A stretch of DNA of 57,401 nt, from positions 1 through 57,401 of the IMG/VR virus record IMGVR_UViG_3300035704_000010; one strand, given 5' to 3'. The notes under the pieces were generated by a model. The model worked only from the letters and a program-made list of their open reading frames with translations. It was not told the DNA's origin and searched no databases. Source of the stretch: a virus. This document shows positions 48,730 to 55,575 of the stretch, one piece after another. Within the stretch, counting starts at the first letter, position 1. Every line of letters starts with the position of its first letter. The position numbers and the translations under genes were made by a program.

Positions 48730-48908
48730 TTGACGCTCTGCCCATCCAAATGATTGAACGCACTCTTTAATGACTCACGGACAATGCGCTCAAGATGGGG
48801 CTCTAAGGACTCGCAGCGAGTGACGCGAACGCTGATCGTGACGGGGACTTTGCGCTCGATGCGATTGGCGAGCGCGCGCAACCACCGCGCGATGGAGGTT
48901 TTGATCAT
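48726..48908 (-). CDS. Small basic early protein, 60 aa
   Basis: MIKTSIARWLRALANRIERK (amphipathic helix), a beta segment KVPVTISVRVTRC, then another helix. ATG at 48908 overlaps the upstream gene's stop by four bases. Function unknown. Confidence 0.58.
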   Translation of the reverse strand: MIKTSIARWLRALANRIERKVPVTISVRVTRCESLEPHLERIVRESLKSAFNHLDGQSVK

Positions 48909-49525
48909 TCCGAAACCTCGAACGCGACAATATCGAACCGGCCGTAGGTTGGCCTGAAATCGCAGAGACCCACGAGGCGGCCGGCGCTCTGAATCAGCGA
49001 GCGCAGGAGTGCACCGTCGATATATTCCGGAGTCGTAACAGTTAAATCAAACGCGATACGCCAACCAGCGCGCATCGCGGGCCGCTCTCGCGTAATCCCC
49101 GCTCGCTGCACCGTGACTCGGCGGCGATCGATGAAGTCCCACTCGTCTGTACCTGGGAGAAACGGCGCGACGTCGGCCGAAGGGACGATCCCCGCTTTTG
49201 CAAGGTCTCGTGCGCATTTTCTAGGCGAGCGCGGGTCTTGAACGTACTTCGCCGCCTCAGTTATCGCCGAATGAAAGTTTACGGTCGGAATGCCGAGGCG
49301 GCGGTCCGTCTCGCTTACGCGATAGACGTAACTTTCGATATCGTCGGATTTCTTGGCCTTGGAATTCTTTGCGGCTTTCGCTTTTTCGGCTACGCTATCG
49401 ACGTTCCACGAATGGAACAGCAGCGGAGCCGTGCCTTCGATGACGATGCGCGCCGTGTAGGGCTTTAGGAATTCGATCTGATCTATTGCGCCGTTCGAGG
49501 CGCCATTCAACGCGGCAGTTTTCAT
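48905..49525 (-). CDS. Conserved early phage protein, 206 aa
   Basis: The start at ATG 49525 follows a GGCGAGGG site made by the pentamer array. Recognised as a widespread uncharacterised phage protein: TARIVIEGTAPLLFHSWN, KAAKNSKAKKSDDIESYVYR, WDFIDRRRVTVQRAGITRER and LVGLCDFRPTYGRFDIVAFE. Its conservation suggests a core early function, perhaps DNA-related, but none is established to my knowledge. Confidence 0.75.
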   Translation of the reverse strand: MKTAALNGASNGAIDQIEFLKPYTARIVIEGTAPLLFHSWNVDSVAEKAKAAKNSKAKKSDDIESYVYRVSETDRRLGIPTVNFHSAITEAAKYVQDPRSPRKCARDLAKAGIVPSADVAPFLPGTDEWDFIDRRRVTVQRAGITRERPAMRAGWRIAFDLTVTTPEYIDGALLRSLIQSAGRLVGLCDFRPTYGRFDIVAFEVSE

Positions 49526-49698
49526 GCGTTGAACCCTCGCCGTGCCATGCCCCGCCCCGCCTGGCCTGGGCTTGCCACGCCATACCCCGCCTCGGCAGGC
49601 CGCGCATAAAATACTTTTCCATGCCATGCCTCGCCGCGCCGAGCCTGACCTCGCCCAGCCTTAGCTCGCCACGCCGCGGCACAATTGATGCTCGTCAT
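49522..49698 (-). CDS. Low-complexity 58-aa frame encoded by a GGCNN pentamer array
   Basis: ATG 49698 overlaps the upstream stop (ATGA) and the TGA at 49522-49524 overlaps the next gene's ATG. Between them the - strand is built almost wholly of pentamers GGCNN (GGCGA, GGCAT, GGCGG, GGTAT, GGCCA), interrupted by AAAAGTATTTTAT near the middle. The peptide is Ala/Arg/Gly-rich (AWRAKAGRGQARRGEAWHG). The frame may serve as a translational bridge, the DNA array as a binding site, or both. Confidence 0.6.
   Translation of the reverse strand: MTSINCAAAWRAKAGRGQARRGEAWHGKVFYARPAEAGYGVASPGQAGRGMARRGFNA
49535..49680 (-). repeat. Degenerate GGCNN pentamer array
   Basis: About two dozen pentamers with invariant or nearly invariant GGC on the - strand. 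A period of five is not a multiple of three, so codon structure does not explain it. The central A/T-rich gap (around 49600-49615) divides the array into two parts. Confidence 0.75.
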
Positions 49699-50102
49699 GA
49701 TCCGCACTCTCGCATCGCCAACTCGCAGTCGAAGATGCCGGCGATGCGGCGCTCCTCTGGAATCGCGCAATTGCGGAGGCGATCGGCGCGCTCGCGCAAG
49801 TGGGCCACGACGTCAGCGAGGTGCTTGTTGCAGGCCCACAGCACGCGATTGTCCGCGTCGGTAAGCGTCCGCATCGCGCGCATCCGGGAGATCGTCATGG
49901 CTTGAAGGGAGCCGGCGCGCTGAATCTCGAGCAGGCCATCGGACATCGCCTTGGCGTCGTCGCTCTCGGCCACGAGGGCGTCAAACGCGGCCTCGAATCC
50001 GAGAATCTTTAGGTCGGTGGGCCGGTGCGACGGGTTCGGAAGATGGCGAACGCCTGAGCGCTTCGGTCGCGCAGTCGCGCGTGGTGTTAGGGTGGCGGAC
50101 AT
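49695..50102 (-). CDS. Early protein, 135 aa
   Basis: Basic, disordered N-terminus (MSATLTPRATARPKRSGVRH), then helices (FDALVAESDDAKAMSDGLLE; RVLWACNKHLADVVAHLRER) and a Cys-containing end. Second gene of the leftward operon, following the Cro-like gene. Unknown function. Confidence 0.62.
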   Translation of the reverse strand: MSATLTPRATARPKRSGVRHLPNPSHRPTDLKILGFEAAFDALVAESDDAKAMSDGLLEIQRAGSLQAMTISRMRAMRTLTDADNRVLWACNKHLADVVAHLRERADRLRNCAIPEERRIAGIFDCELAMRECGS

Positions 50103-50106
50103 GCGT

Positions 50107-50310
50107 TTAAGCGACCGCTTTGCCGTCGACGAGATCGGCGAATCCCGGCAGTTCTTGCCGGAGAGTCTGATAGTCAGACGCGCCCATCTCCGCTGCGCCT
50201 TTGAGCCATGCCCGAGCGCTGGCTTCAGACTTACCGACGGTGGCCGCGATCTTCGTGGGCGACCATCCTGCGCGCTCGGCAGCTATGGCAAGGGCTTCGT
50301 CAATCTCCAT
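50107..50310 (-). CDS. Cro-like HTH protein, 67 aa
   Basis: MEIDEALAIAAERAGWSPTK-IAATVGKSEASARAWLKGAA is a helix-turn-helix of the Cro/YdaS-like kind. First gene of the leftward operon and divergent from the CI-like repressor, which is the classical place of Cro. A -10 TACTAT ends six bases before its ATG, so the mRNA is probably leaderless. It may switch off the repressor and commit to lytic growth. Confidence 0.8.
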   Translation of the reverse strand: MEIDEALAIAAERAGWSPTKIAATVGKSEASARAWLKGAAEMGASDYQTLRQELPGFADLVDGKAVA

Positions 50311-50381
50311 GCCGGTATAGTAGCATACTGTCGCGCCATCCGCAATACCATACTGTGAGAGATTCTGCTTACCATGCTGCT
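50311..50381. promoter_or_regulatory. Divergent immunity promoters and operators
   Basis: Leftward promoter: TTGCGG (50345-50340), 17-base spacer, TACTAT (50322-50317), initiation expected at the A of the Cro-like ATG. CATACTGT occurs as a direct repeat at 50324-50331 and 50349-50356, and GTATAGTAGCATAC (50315-50328) is an imperfect palindrome over the -10. These are candidate operators for the repressor and Cro-like protein. The rightward promoter is less clear; TACTGT at 50351 is a possible -10. Confidence 0.7.
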
Positions 50382-50897
50382 ATGGGCCCAGACACCGATG
50401 ACAGCACATTCGCCGGTCGATTGAGACGCAAGAGGCTCGAACACAACCTTACCCCGGGTCAGCTTGCGACCGCCGTTGGCGTCACGGAAGGCGCCATCCG
50501 CCAAATGGAGTCAGGGCAAACCAAAAGCGCGAGCTTCCCCGTTGGCGTCGCGCTGGCTTTGATGCTTAATTGCAGCTCGCATTGGCTCGCGACCGGGCGT
50601 CCAAAGCCGTGGGCCGCATCGCTCCCGCGTGACCCAAATATCACCCGTCTCCTAAGAAGCGGATCGGTTGGCGAGGCTATGCCGCTGGTGGCTTACGAGG
50701 GCGGAGGGGAACCTGCTTGGCCGACGAGATCCGAGTTTCAAAGTCTTCGAAACGCCGTTCTGGCTCTAGGTCACAAGCTTGGTATTGCGGCTGAGCTTGA
50801 GGGTCTACTGCTTCAAGAAATTCGGGCGACCGAAGCCACGCCGCCAGGGAAAGCCACGCGGTCTCCGCGCGAGTCCGGGAATCGAAAAGCTCGATGA
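50382..50897 (+). CDS. CI-like XRE-family repressor, 171 aa
   Basis: Starts MGPDTDDSTFAGRLRRKRLE; the XRE HTH spans about residues 10-65 (LTPGQLATAVGVTEGAIRQM-ESGQTK) with a C-terminal extension of helical type. There is no clear S24 peptidase domain or Ala-Gly cleavage site, so induction may not be RecA-dependent. It begins the rightward lysogeny unit and faces the Cro-like gene. Confidence 0.83.
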   Translation: MGPDTDDSTFAGRLRRKRLEHNLTPGQLATAVGVTEGAIRQMESGQTKSASFPVGVALALMLNCSSHWLATGRPKPWAASLPRDPNITRLLRSGSVGEAMPLVAYEGGGEPAWPTRSEFQSLRNAVLALGHKLGIAAELEGLLLQEIRATEATPPGKATRSPRESGNRKAR

Positions 50898-51065
50898 CTT
50901 TATCGTCCATTTTACCTCATAGTGCCCGCGGGCGCCCCTTCTGGTGGAGACGACGGCGGCGACCGGGGCTAGGTCGCCGAAATCGAGTGATAGTCCAAAC
51001 AGCCTATGCCTAGCGAGTGACACCAGGGTGGCCTTAAGCCAACCGCTCGTTCGCTATTTTTTGGA

Positions 51066-51479
51066 GTGTGGAAAATGTGGATAACGAGGATGCTTACAGC
51101 CGCGGCGCTTTTGGCGTTGGCGGCCTGTGCGACGGAATCAGGTCTCGCTCCGGTGCGCTCGCCGTCGATGGCGACCCAAAAGCGTGTTTTGATACTGAGA
51201 ATCGAGCCCACGAAGATGGTTTTTAAGTCGCCGCGTTCGAAGTCGCTCTATCTAATCGCCAATAATTATCTTCCTAACGGCCAGTTCTCCGAAGACTGCT
51301 CGACGCTCGGAGTTGCGACGATCGTGTACGCTGGCTCCCAGGGAACGCGCGGCGAGGGAACGCGTGGCGTATTCCAGGTTACGCCGCGAGGCAAGGGGCA
51401 ATGTAAGGCCCTTTTCTGGCTTACCGTTCCGCCCTACACAAAACGGAATCTAACCGTTTTCGTAAAGCACCCAAAGTGA
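51066..51479 (+). CDS. Lipoprotein in lysogeny unit, 137 aa
   Basis: Signal MWITRMLTAAALLALAAC with lipobox LAAC; the ATG at 51075 is likely the real start since TTGGAG lies upstream, but GTG 51066 is also possible. The mature part is beta-rich (VLILRIEPTKMVFKSPRSKS; LYLIANNYLPNGQFSEDC). Placed between repressor and integrase, the usual place of lysogenic conversion or superinfection exclusion genes. No domain recognised. Confidence 0.68.
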   Translation: MWKMWITRMLTAAALLALAACATESGLAPVRSPSMATQKRVLILRIEPTKMVFKSPRSKSLYLIANNYLPNGQFSEDCSTLGVATIVYAGSQGTRGEGTRGVFQVTPRGKGQCKALFWLTVPPYTKRNLTVFVKHPK

Positions 51480-51546
51480 TGGGTTCGGTCGCTTTGCGCT
51501 CGCTTGCCGTATAGTGGAGGCATGATCACACATAGGAAGCGGTTCC

Positions 51547-52266
51547 GTGCAACAGCCGAGTAATCCAAATAGCGGCTGTGGGCGAACCTTTGCCATCGGG
51601 GGCGGAGGATTCATCGCCGTCCTGCTTGTTCTCGGGATGATCTCTTCGTGCGCTCAATATGTTAGCCACGAGGGAGCGTACTCGAAGTCAATAGCCAAGG
51701 ATTCCAAAGGCTTCGACAAAAAGGCCGTCGCCAGCATTTCTCGAGCCGAAACAATCGTCGGTGGCTTCTCGGACGCCGATCGCGCCTTCTACCGGCGCGG
51801 AATCCAGCACATATTAAACGTTCATCGCAAGCCAGGCTCGTACACGATCGGGGAGGTCGTATGGGATGAACAGAGCCGCGAGCATGCGGGAGCGTACGGC
51901 CCAAGCGCCGCGGCCGTTAATTATTGCGACAGAGCCGACACCTACGAACGCCAGGCGGTGGCGGACGATACCGCCGGTGAGCGCCGAAGCGCCTATAACA
52001 ACGCCGTTTCAGGCCTTAAGGCAAACGACCAGTGCACTGACGAGAGCGAACACCTCGTCAACGAGGGGTATCTTCTCTCGCTGAAGGGACTGGCAGAGCA
52101 TTACCTATCGGAAGGCGACTCCAGAACCGATCTCAATCAGGCGAATATGCTGCTGGTGCAATGCCAGACGAAGCCGGGCTTGTACGGGACGAGTGAAGGC
52201 GCCGGATGCGAAACGCAAGAGCAAAATAACATCCACGCGCAAACGACGTGGGATATCTATCAGTAG
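51547..52266 (+). CDS. Membrane-anchored protein in lysogeny unit, 239 aa
   Basis: GTG start. One N-terminal membrane helix (FAIGGGGFIAVLLVLGMISS, residues 15-34) followed by a helical extracytoplasmic domain rich in Tyr, Ala, Asn and four or more Cys. TPR-like spacing of helices is possible (AYNNAVSGLKANDQ, LLSLKGLAEHYLSEGDSRTD). Directly followed by the 52267 gene. Candidate superinfection-exclusion or lysogen surface protein. Confidence 0.65.
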   Translation: MQQPSNPNSGCGRTFAIGGGGFIAVLLVLGMISSCAQYVSHEGAYSKSIAKDSKGFDKKAVASISRAETIVGGFSDADRAFYRRGIQHILNVHRKPGSYTIGEVVWDEQSREHAGAYGPSAAAVNYCDRADTYERQAVADDTAGERRSAYNNAVSGLKANDQCTDESEHLVNEGYLLSLKGLAEHYLSEGDSRTDLNQANMLLVQCQTKPGLYGTSEGAGCETQEQNNIHAQTTWDIYQ

Positions 52267-52611
52267 GTGCCCGACGACGAGAAGCGCCGCGTCCTGCTTT
52301 CCGCTGCGTACTCGCCGCGGGGGATGGCCGAATATCTGGCGTACCGCGACGATCTCGACGAGCGCGTACGCAAGGGTTGGCTAAACGAAACGGAAGCGCA
52401 CATACTCAGCTCGATTCGAATGCAGGGAATCATCCTCGAAGGTGGCGGCGACCAGGCGATTCGGCGCCCCAAGTGCGAGAAGTGCGGCGAGTTGGCGGCG
52501 ATCATTGGCCGCGCCGCTCAAACGTTCCGCTGCCCGTGCTCGCCGGATCTCGAGCAATCGATCACCGATAGGGTGCGAGCGGCAAAGGACGAAGCCTCCC
52601 GGCCATCGTGA
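52267..52611 (+). CDS. Zinc-ribbon protein upstream of the integrase, 114 aa
   Basis: A GTG directly follows the TAG of the upstream gene. Helical N-terminal half (AYSPRGMAEYLAYRDDLDER) and a zinc site PKCEKCGELAAI with FRCPCSPDLEQS. It overlaps the integrase ATG/GTG by four bases. Its genetic linkage suggests a partner of the integrase, possibly a recombination directionality factor. The CxCSPxxE phrase is shared with the protein at 23253. Confidence 0.62.
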   Translation: MPDDEKRRVLLSAAYSPRGMAEYLAYRDDLDERVRKGWLNETEAHILSSIRMQGIILEGGGDQAIRRPKCEKCGELAAIIGRAAQTFRCPCSPDLEQSITDRVRAAKDEASRPS

Positions 52612-54116
52612 ACGGAACCGCCTGGGGATACTACGCCGTCAGCTCGAGCCCGCAGGAAGCGACCTTGGCCGATCAGGAGGCGTGGGCTAAGGACGTCGCG
52701 CGCGCGCGCGGCTGGGAGATTACGCGCTCTTTCAGCGGCACGGCGTCGGGCCGGCTGGGCGTTCGAACGATCCTCGAGCAGCTGATCGCCGAACTGACGG
52801 CTATCCCAAAAACGCAACGCCCCGATCGCATCCTGCTGATCCGCCTCGATCGCACCGGCCGCGTCGCGCTCGAGACGATCGCCGCGCTGGCCCGAATCAA
52901 GAAGCTGGGGGTCATTCTGCACACGCGGACCGACGGCGACGTGAAACTCGAGACGGCGCTCGATACGCTGCGCCCGATCTTCGAGCTGGTATCGGCCGAG
53001 ATCGAGAATTCCGGCCGCAGCGACAAGATGCGCGCGGTGCACGCGCGGTGGCGGGAAGCCGGCAAACACCTCGGGCCGCCACCCTACGGCACCGAAAAGG
53101 ACGCCGAGCGTCGGCTGATCGCCAAAGAGCCGCAGGCGAGCTTCGTGCGCCGCGCGTTCGAAATGCGCGCCACCGGTGCCGGGTTCAAGCGGATCGCACG
53201 CGACGTCGGCCGGTTCGCGCCGCCGCAGGGCACGTACGCCGGCCGGCCGCACGCGTCGGCCTGGCACCCGAATACCGTCGACAAGCTGCTATCATGCCGC
53301 AGCTATCGCGGCCTGGTCGTCGACGCGGATCTATGGGACCTCGTGCAGACGGTCCACAATCCGGACTTCCGGACGCTGCGCGCGAGCCGTGTCTATCCGT
53401 GGCCGCTCAGCGGCGTCCTGCACTGCTGGTGCGGGTGGACAATGGGCGGTGTCGCGTCGGGCAAGGAAGGGCGGCGCGTCCGATACTACAGCTGCCGGCA
53501 TCCGCGATATCACGGCGACGACGCCCGGCCCAGCATCCGCGCCGATCGTGCCGAGGGTTGGTTCGTCGACGGCGTGCGCCGGCTGGCCGGCGACCCCCAG
53601 GTTTTGCGCGACTATCGTGCGAGCGCGGCGCGCGCGACCATGGGCGTTCAACGTGAAACGCTCGCCGCGGCGCGCGCCGAGCTGGCCGACGTCGATCAAA
53701 AGCGCCAGGCCGCCTGGAACCTGCAATCGGACGGCCGGATCGCCGCCGCCGAGCTGGCGCTTCGACTCGACGAACTGCAGCGCCGGCGGAGCGAACTTCT
53801 CGCGCGCATCGTCGACGCCGAGCGCGAAGTGGCCGTGGCCGCCGCACACGACGTGATCGCGGACGACGCCGAGACCCTGTTCGCTGCGGCCGCGGATCTT
53901 TGGGCGACGTCAACGTGGGAGGAGCAGAAAGAATTGAGCCGGCTGGTCGCGCTGGCCGCGGGCGGCATCTCGATGGCACCTGACGGCGAATTGCGCTTTG
54001 GCGCCGACGATCCGCAAGGGCTGCCGTTAGGCGAGACTTCTTCGACAAGGCGGGTGGTCTATCGGCCGCTGGTACTTGGGGCGGGCGGCGTGATCGAAAG
54101 CAGCCTGCGGCCTTAA
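52608..54116 (+). CDS. int: Large serine integrase, 502 aa
   Basis: Resolvase domain: WGYYAVSSSPQEATLADQE with catalytic Ser at 12-14, RILLIRLDRTGRVALETI (DR motif) and the long alphaE helix VSAEIENSGRSDKMRAVHAR. The recombinase domain contains PPYGTEKDAERRLIAKEPQA and FEMRATGAGFKRIARDVG. A zinc-ribbon domain follows (LHCWCGWTMGG, YYSCRHPRY) and then a coiled-coil. It integrates attP into the host attB without supercoiling or host factors. The attP site is expected close by. Confidence 0.92.
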   Translation: MNGTAWGYYAVSSSPQEATLADQEAWAKDVARARGWEITRSFSGTASGRLGVRTILEQLIAELTAIPKTQRPDRILLIRLDRTGRVALETIAALARIKKLGVILHTRTDGDVKLETALDTLRPIFELVSAEIENSGRSDKMRAVHARWREAGKHLGPPPYGTEKDAERRLIAKEPQASFVRRAFEMRATGAGFKRIARDVGRFAPPQGTYAGRPHASAWHPNTVDKLLSCRSYRGLVVDADLWDLVQTVHNPDFRTLRASRVYPWPLSGVLHCWCGWTMGGVASGKEGRRVRYYSCRHPRYHGDDARPSIRADRAEGWFVDGVRRLAGDPQVLRDYRASAARATMGVQRETLAAARAELADVDQKRQAAWNLQSDGRIAAAELALRLDELQRRRSELLARIVDAEREVAVAAAHDVIADDAETLFAAAADLWATSTWEEQKELSRLVALAAGGISMAPDGELRFGADDPQGLPLGETSSTRRVVYRPLVLGAGGVIESSLRP

Positions 54117-54146
54117 AACGTCGCTGCGGCTTCCTTATAGGACGCG

Positions 54147-54165
54147 GCGCCCGGCTGGAATTGAA
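54147..54165 (-). other. tRNA 3'-end-like fragment
   Basis: On the - strand TTCAATT CCAGC CGGGCGC has the look of a T-loop, 3' T-stem and 3' acceptor strand, but the 5' T-stem does not match. It may be a relic from integration beside a tRNA gene or an attP segment. Confidence 0.3.
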
Positions 54166-54212
54166 CGAGGACCGCCTTGCGACGATCCTCGTGGTAGCCC
54201 TTCGCTTAGGGC

Positions 54213-54242
54213 AGGACCCTAACGTATCTTGACTTTAGCACG
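54213..54242 (+). repeat. Copy 1 of a direct repeat near integrase
   Basis: AGGACCCTAACGT (54213-54225) recurs at 54532-54544 as AGGATCCTAACGT; both are followed within about 16 bases by TTAGCAC. The core GGACCCTAACG also appears inverted in the tRNA anticodon arm (54314-54324). Confidence 0.6.
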
Positions 54243-54277
54243 GGTAACGACTCCGTATCAAGGCCGCTGGGTCGACA

Positions 54278-54351
54278 CGCGCCGGGCGGGACTCGAACCC
54301 GCACCTGAGACTTCGTTAGGGTCCCGCTCTATCCGATTGAGCTACCGGCGC
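54278..54351 (-). tRNA. tRNA with atypical anticodon arm (Arg-like body, Val-AAC by position)
   Basis: The cloverleaf is almost complete: acceptor GCGCCGG/CCGGCGC perfect, D-arm GCTC AATCGGATA GAGC, T-arm GCGGG TTCGAGT CCCGC perfect, discriminator G. The 74-base length is normal. The anticodon arm is odd: counting positions gives loop CTAACGA with anticodon AAC and a weak stem with a C-A mismatch. A better stem GGGAC/GTCTC leaves a nine-base loop CCTAACGAA. The body resembles tRNA-Arg. Confidence 0.7.
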
Positions 54352-54419
54352 TCACCTTGGTTACATCATACCGCGCCATCATGCCATATGGGTGGCACGA
54401 ACGTTTGCGATGCTGAAAA

Positions 54420-54433
54420 GTTTTTGCAAAAAC
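54420..54433. other. 14-bp perfect palindrome GTTTTTGCAAAAAC
   Basis: Perfect dyad within the region behind the integrase gene; it also supplies the U-tract of the neighbouring terminator. A regulatory or attachment role is possible, since serine integrase sites are imperfect dyads. Confidence 0.5.
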
Positions 54434-54437
54434 GAAA

Positions 54438-54466
54438 GAGGATCGGGGGCCTATTCCCCGATCCTC
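54438..54466 (-). terminator. Intrinsic terminator for the leftward transcript
   Basis: On the - strand GAGGATCGGGG, a seven-base loop, CCCCGATCCTC, then TTTCGTTTTT. The 11-bp stem is perfect. It is the second of two tandem terminators after the lysis-region genes. Confidence 0.85.
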
Positions 54467-54531
54467 ATCCCGTGGCTCCGGGAGCCCCCAGCCTGCTAAG
54501 TCATGTCATCGTCTGATCTCCGTACAGTAAG

Positions 54532-54560
54532 AGGATCCTAACGTGACTCGGTCTTAGCAC
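54532..54560 (+). repeat. Copy 2 of a direct repeat near integrase
   Basis: AGGATCCTAACGT followed by CTTAGCAC; see the copy at 54213. The two copies flank the tRNA and the first terminator. Confidence 0.6.
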
Positions 54561-54587
54561 CCGTTTCCCGGAAACCGGAAAAGCAAA

Positions 54588-54616
54588 ACGCCCCGCCGGG
54601 CATGCCAGCGGGGCGT
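54588..54616 (-). terminator. Intrinsic terminator after the 54655 gene
   Basis: On the - strand ACGCCCCGC, 11-base loop, GCGGGGCGT, then TTTGCTTTT. It ends transcription of the lysis-region genes before the integrase-side intergenic region. Confidence 0.82.
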
Positions 54617-54654
54617 CGCGTAGGCGTGCGCACTTGTGCGCACCGAGCGGGAGT

Positions 54655-54966
54655 CTACAGCCCGAGCAGCTGCTTCGCCAACGGCGACGACTCGCGCAGG
54701 GCGAGCACGACCACCTTGTCGGCCTGGCCGTCGAAATCCGCGGCGACGGTTCCGACCAGCGCGGCCTGGTCATTCACGAGGTTGGCGTAGGACGCTTCGA
54801 TCTTCGTCAGCGTCTGGAGTACGCCGCCGGCGAGCGCCAAGCCGGGATCGACGGTTTCGATGGCCGCGAGAACGGCGATGCCGTCGGCGATGTCGTTCGT
54901 GATCGAGTCGGTGGGCTTCCACTGGGAAACGAGCACCGCGAGGGCAGCGATAATTTGCGCAATCAT
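54655..54966 (-). CDS. Small helical protein, last gene of late unit, 103 aa
   Basis: MIAQIIAALAVLVSQWKPTD has a hydrophobic N-terminus; the rest is Ala/Val/Leu-rich and helical (LALAGGVLQTLTKIEASYAN). Position at the end of the late transcript, after a holin candidate, suggests a virion or lysis accessory protein. No family recognised. Confidence 0.6.
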   Translation of the reverse strand: MIAQIIAALAVLVSQWKPTDSITNDIADGIAVLAAIETVDPGLALAGGVLQTLTKIEASYANLVNDQAALVGTVAADFDGQADKVVVLALRESSPLAKQLLGL

Positions 54967-55017
54967 GATTTGCGTCGGACCTTTCCTTGATGGAGGGTGT
55001 ATTTTGCTCGAACTAGA

Positions 55018-55329
55018 CTACGTTTTTTGAGGGGCGACGATCGGTTCCGTCGACGTGGTCGTGACGACGGTTGCGCCAGTCAGCGTGCCGTCGGGATGCG
55101 CAACGGCCACGTTTCCGGTCTTCGGATTGATCGCAACCGAAGGCGCCGGTGAATTGAGCAGGTCGTAATACGTCTTGACTAAGCCGGCGATCGCGACGAG
55201 AACCGACAGGACGCCGGCGATCCAGGTCGCGTACTGCGGCAGAAGGCTGCCCAGCGCCGTTGCAACGCCCGCGAGCGCACCCGACGCAATAAGCGTCACG
55301 ATAAGGTAGATCGGCGGTTTCTGATTCAT
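55018..55329 (-). CDS. Holin-like membrane protein, 103 aa
   Basis: The ATG at 55329 overlaps the upstream stop as ATGA. Two membrane helices (PIYLIVTLIASGALAGVATA; WIAGVLSVLVAIAGLVKTYY) joined by a short turn, then a Thr/Val-rich soluble tail. Size and topology fit a class II holin, timing cell lysis. Confidence 0.65.
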   Translation of the reverse strand: MNQKPPIYLIVTLIASGALAGVATALGSLLPQYATWIAGVLSVLVAIAGLVKTYYDLLNSPAPSVAINPKTGNVAVAHPDGTLTGATVVTTTSTEPIVAPQKT

Positions 55330-55565
55330 GGGGATTGTGGTCCTTGCAAGGGATGCCGGCATCCGGCCGGTGCGGTCGCCGGCGAGAACGCCGGAAAGTG
55401 AAAGCGCGGGCGGTAGAGAGCGCGCTGCATTGCCCGCGCCTCGCGGCGGATCGCGTCGACGCGAATGACGCGGACGGCAATGGTGACCGGATGCGGCAAT
55501 GCGCAGCGCGGCAACTGCGGTGGCGCAGCGAGGCTCAAAGCCGTCGCCAGGATGATCGCGAGCAA
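55326..55565 (-). CDS. Small exported Pro-rich protein, possible outer-membrane spanin, 79 aa
   Basis: TTG start behind a GAGGAGG site (MLAIILATALSLAAPPQLPR). A short signal followed by a Pro/Arg-rich body with Cys residues is similar in style to Rz1-type spanins, though no clear lipobox is seen. It is coupled to the holin candidate. Tentative. Confidence 0.5.
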   Translation of the reverse strand: MLAIILATALSLAAPPQLPRCALPHPVTIAVRVIRVDAIRREARAMQRALYRPRFHFPAFSPATAPAGCRHPLQGPQSP

Positions 55566-55575
55566 TGCGCCTCCT

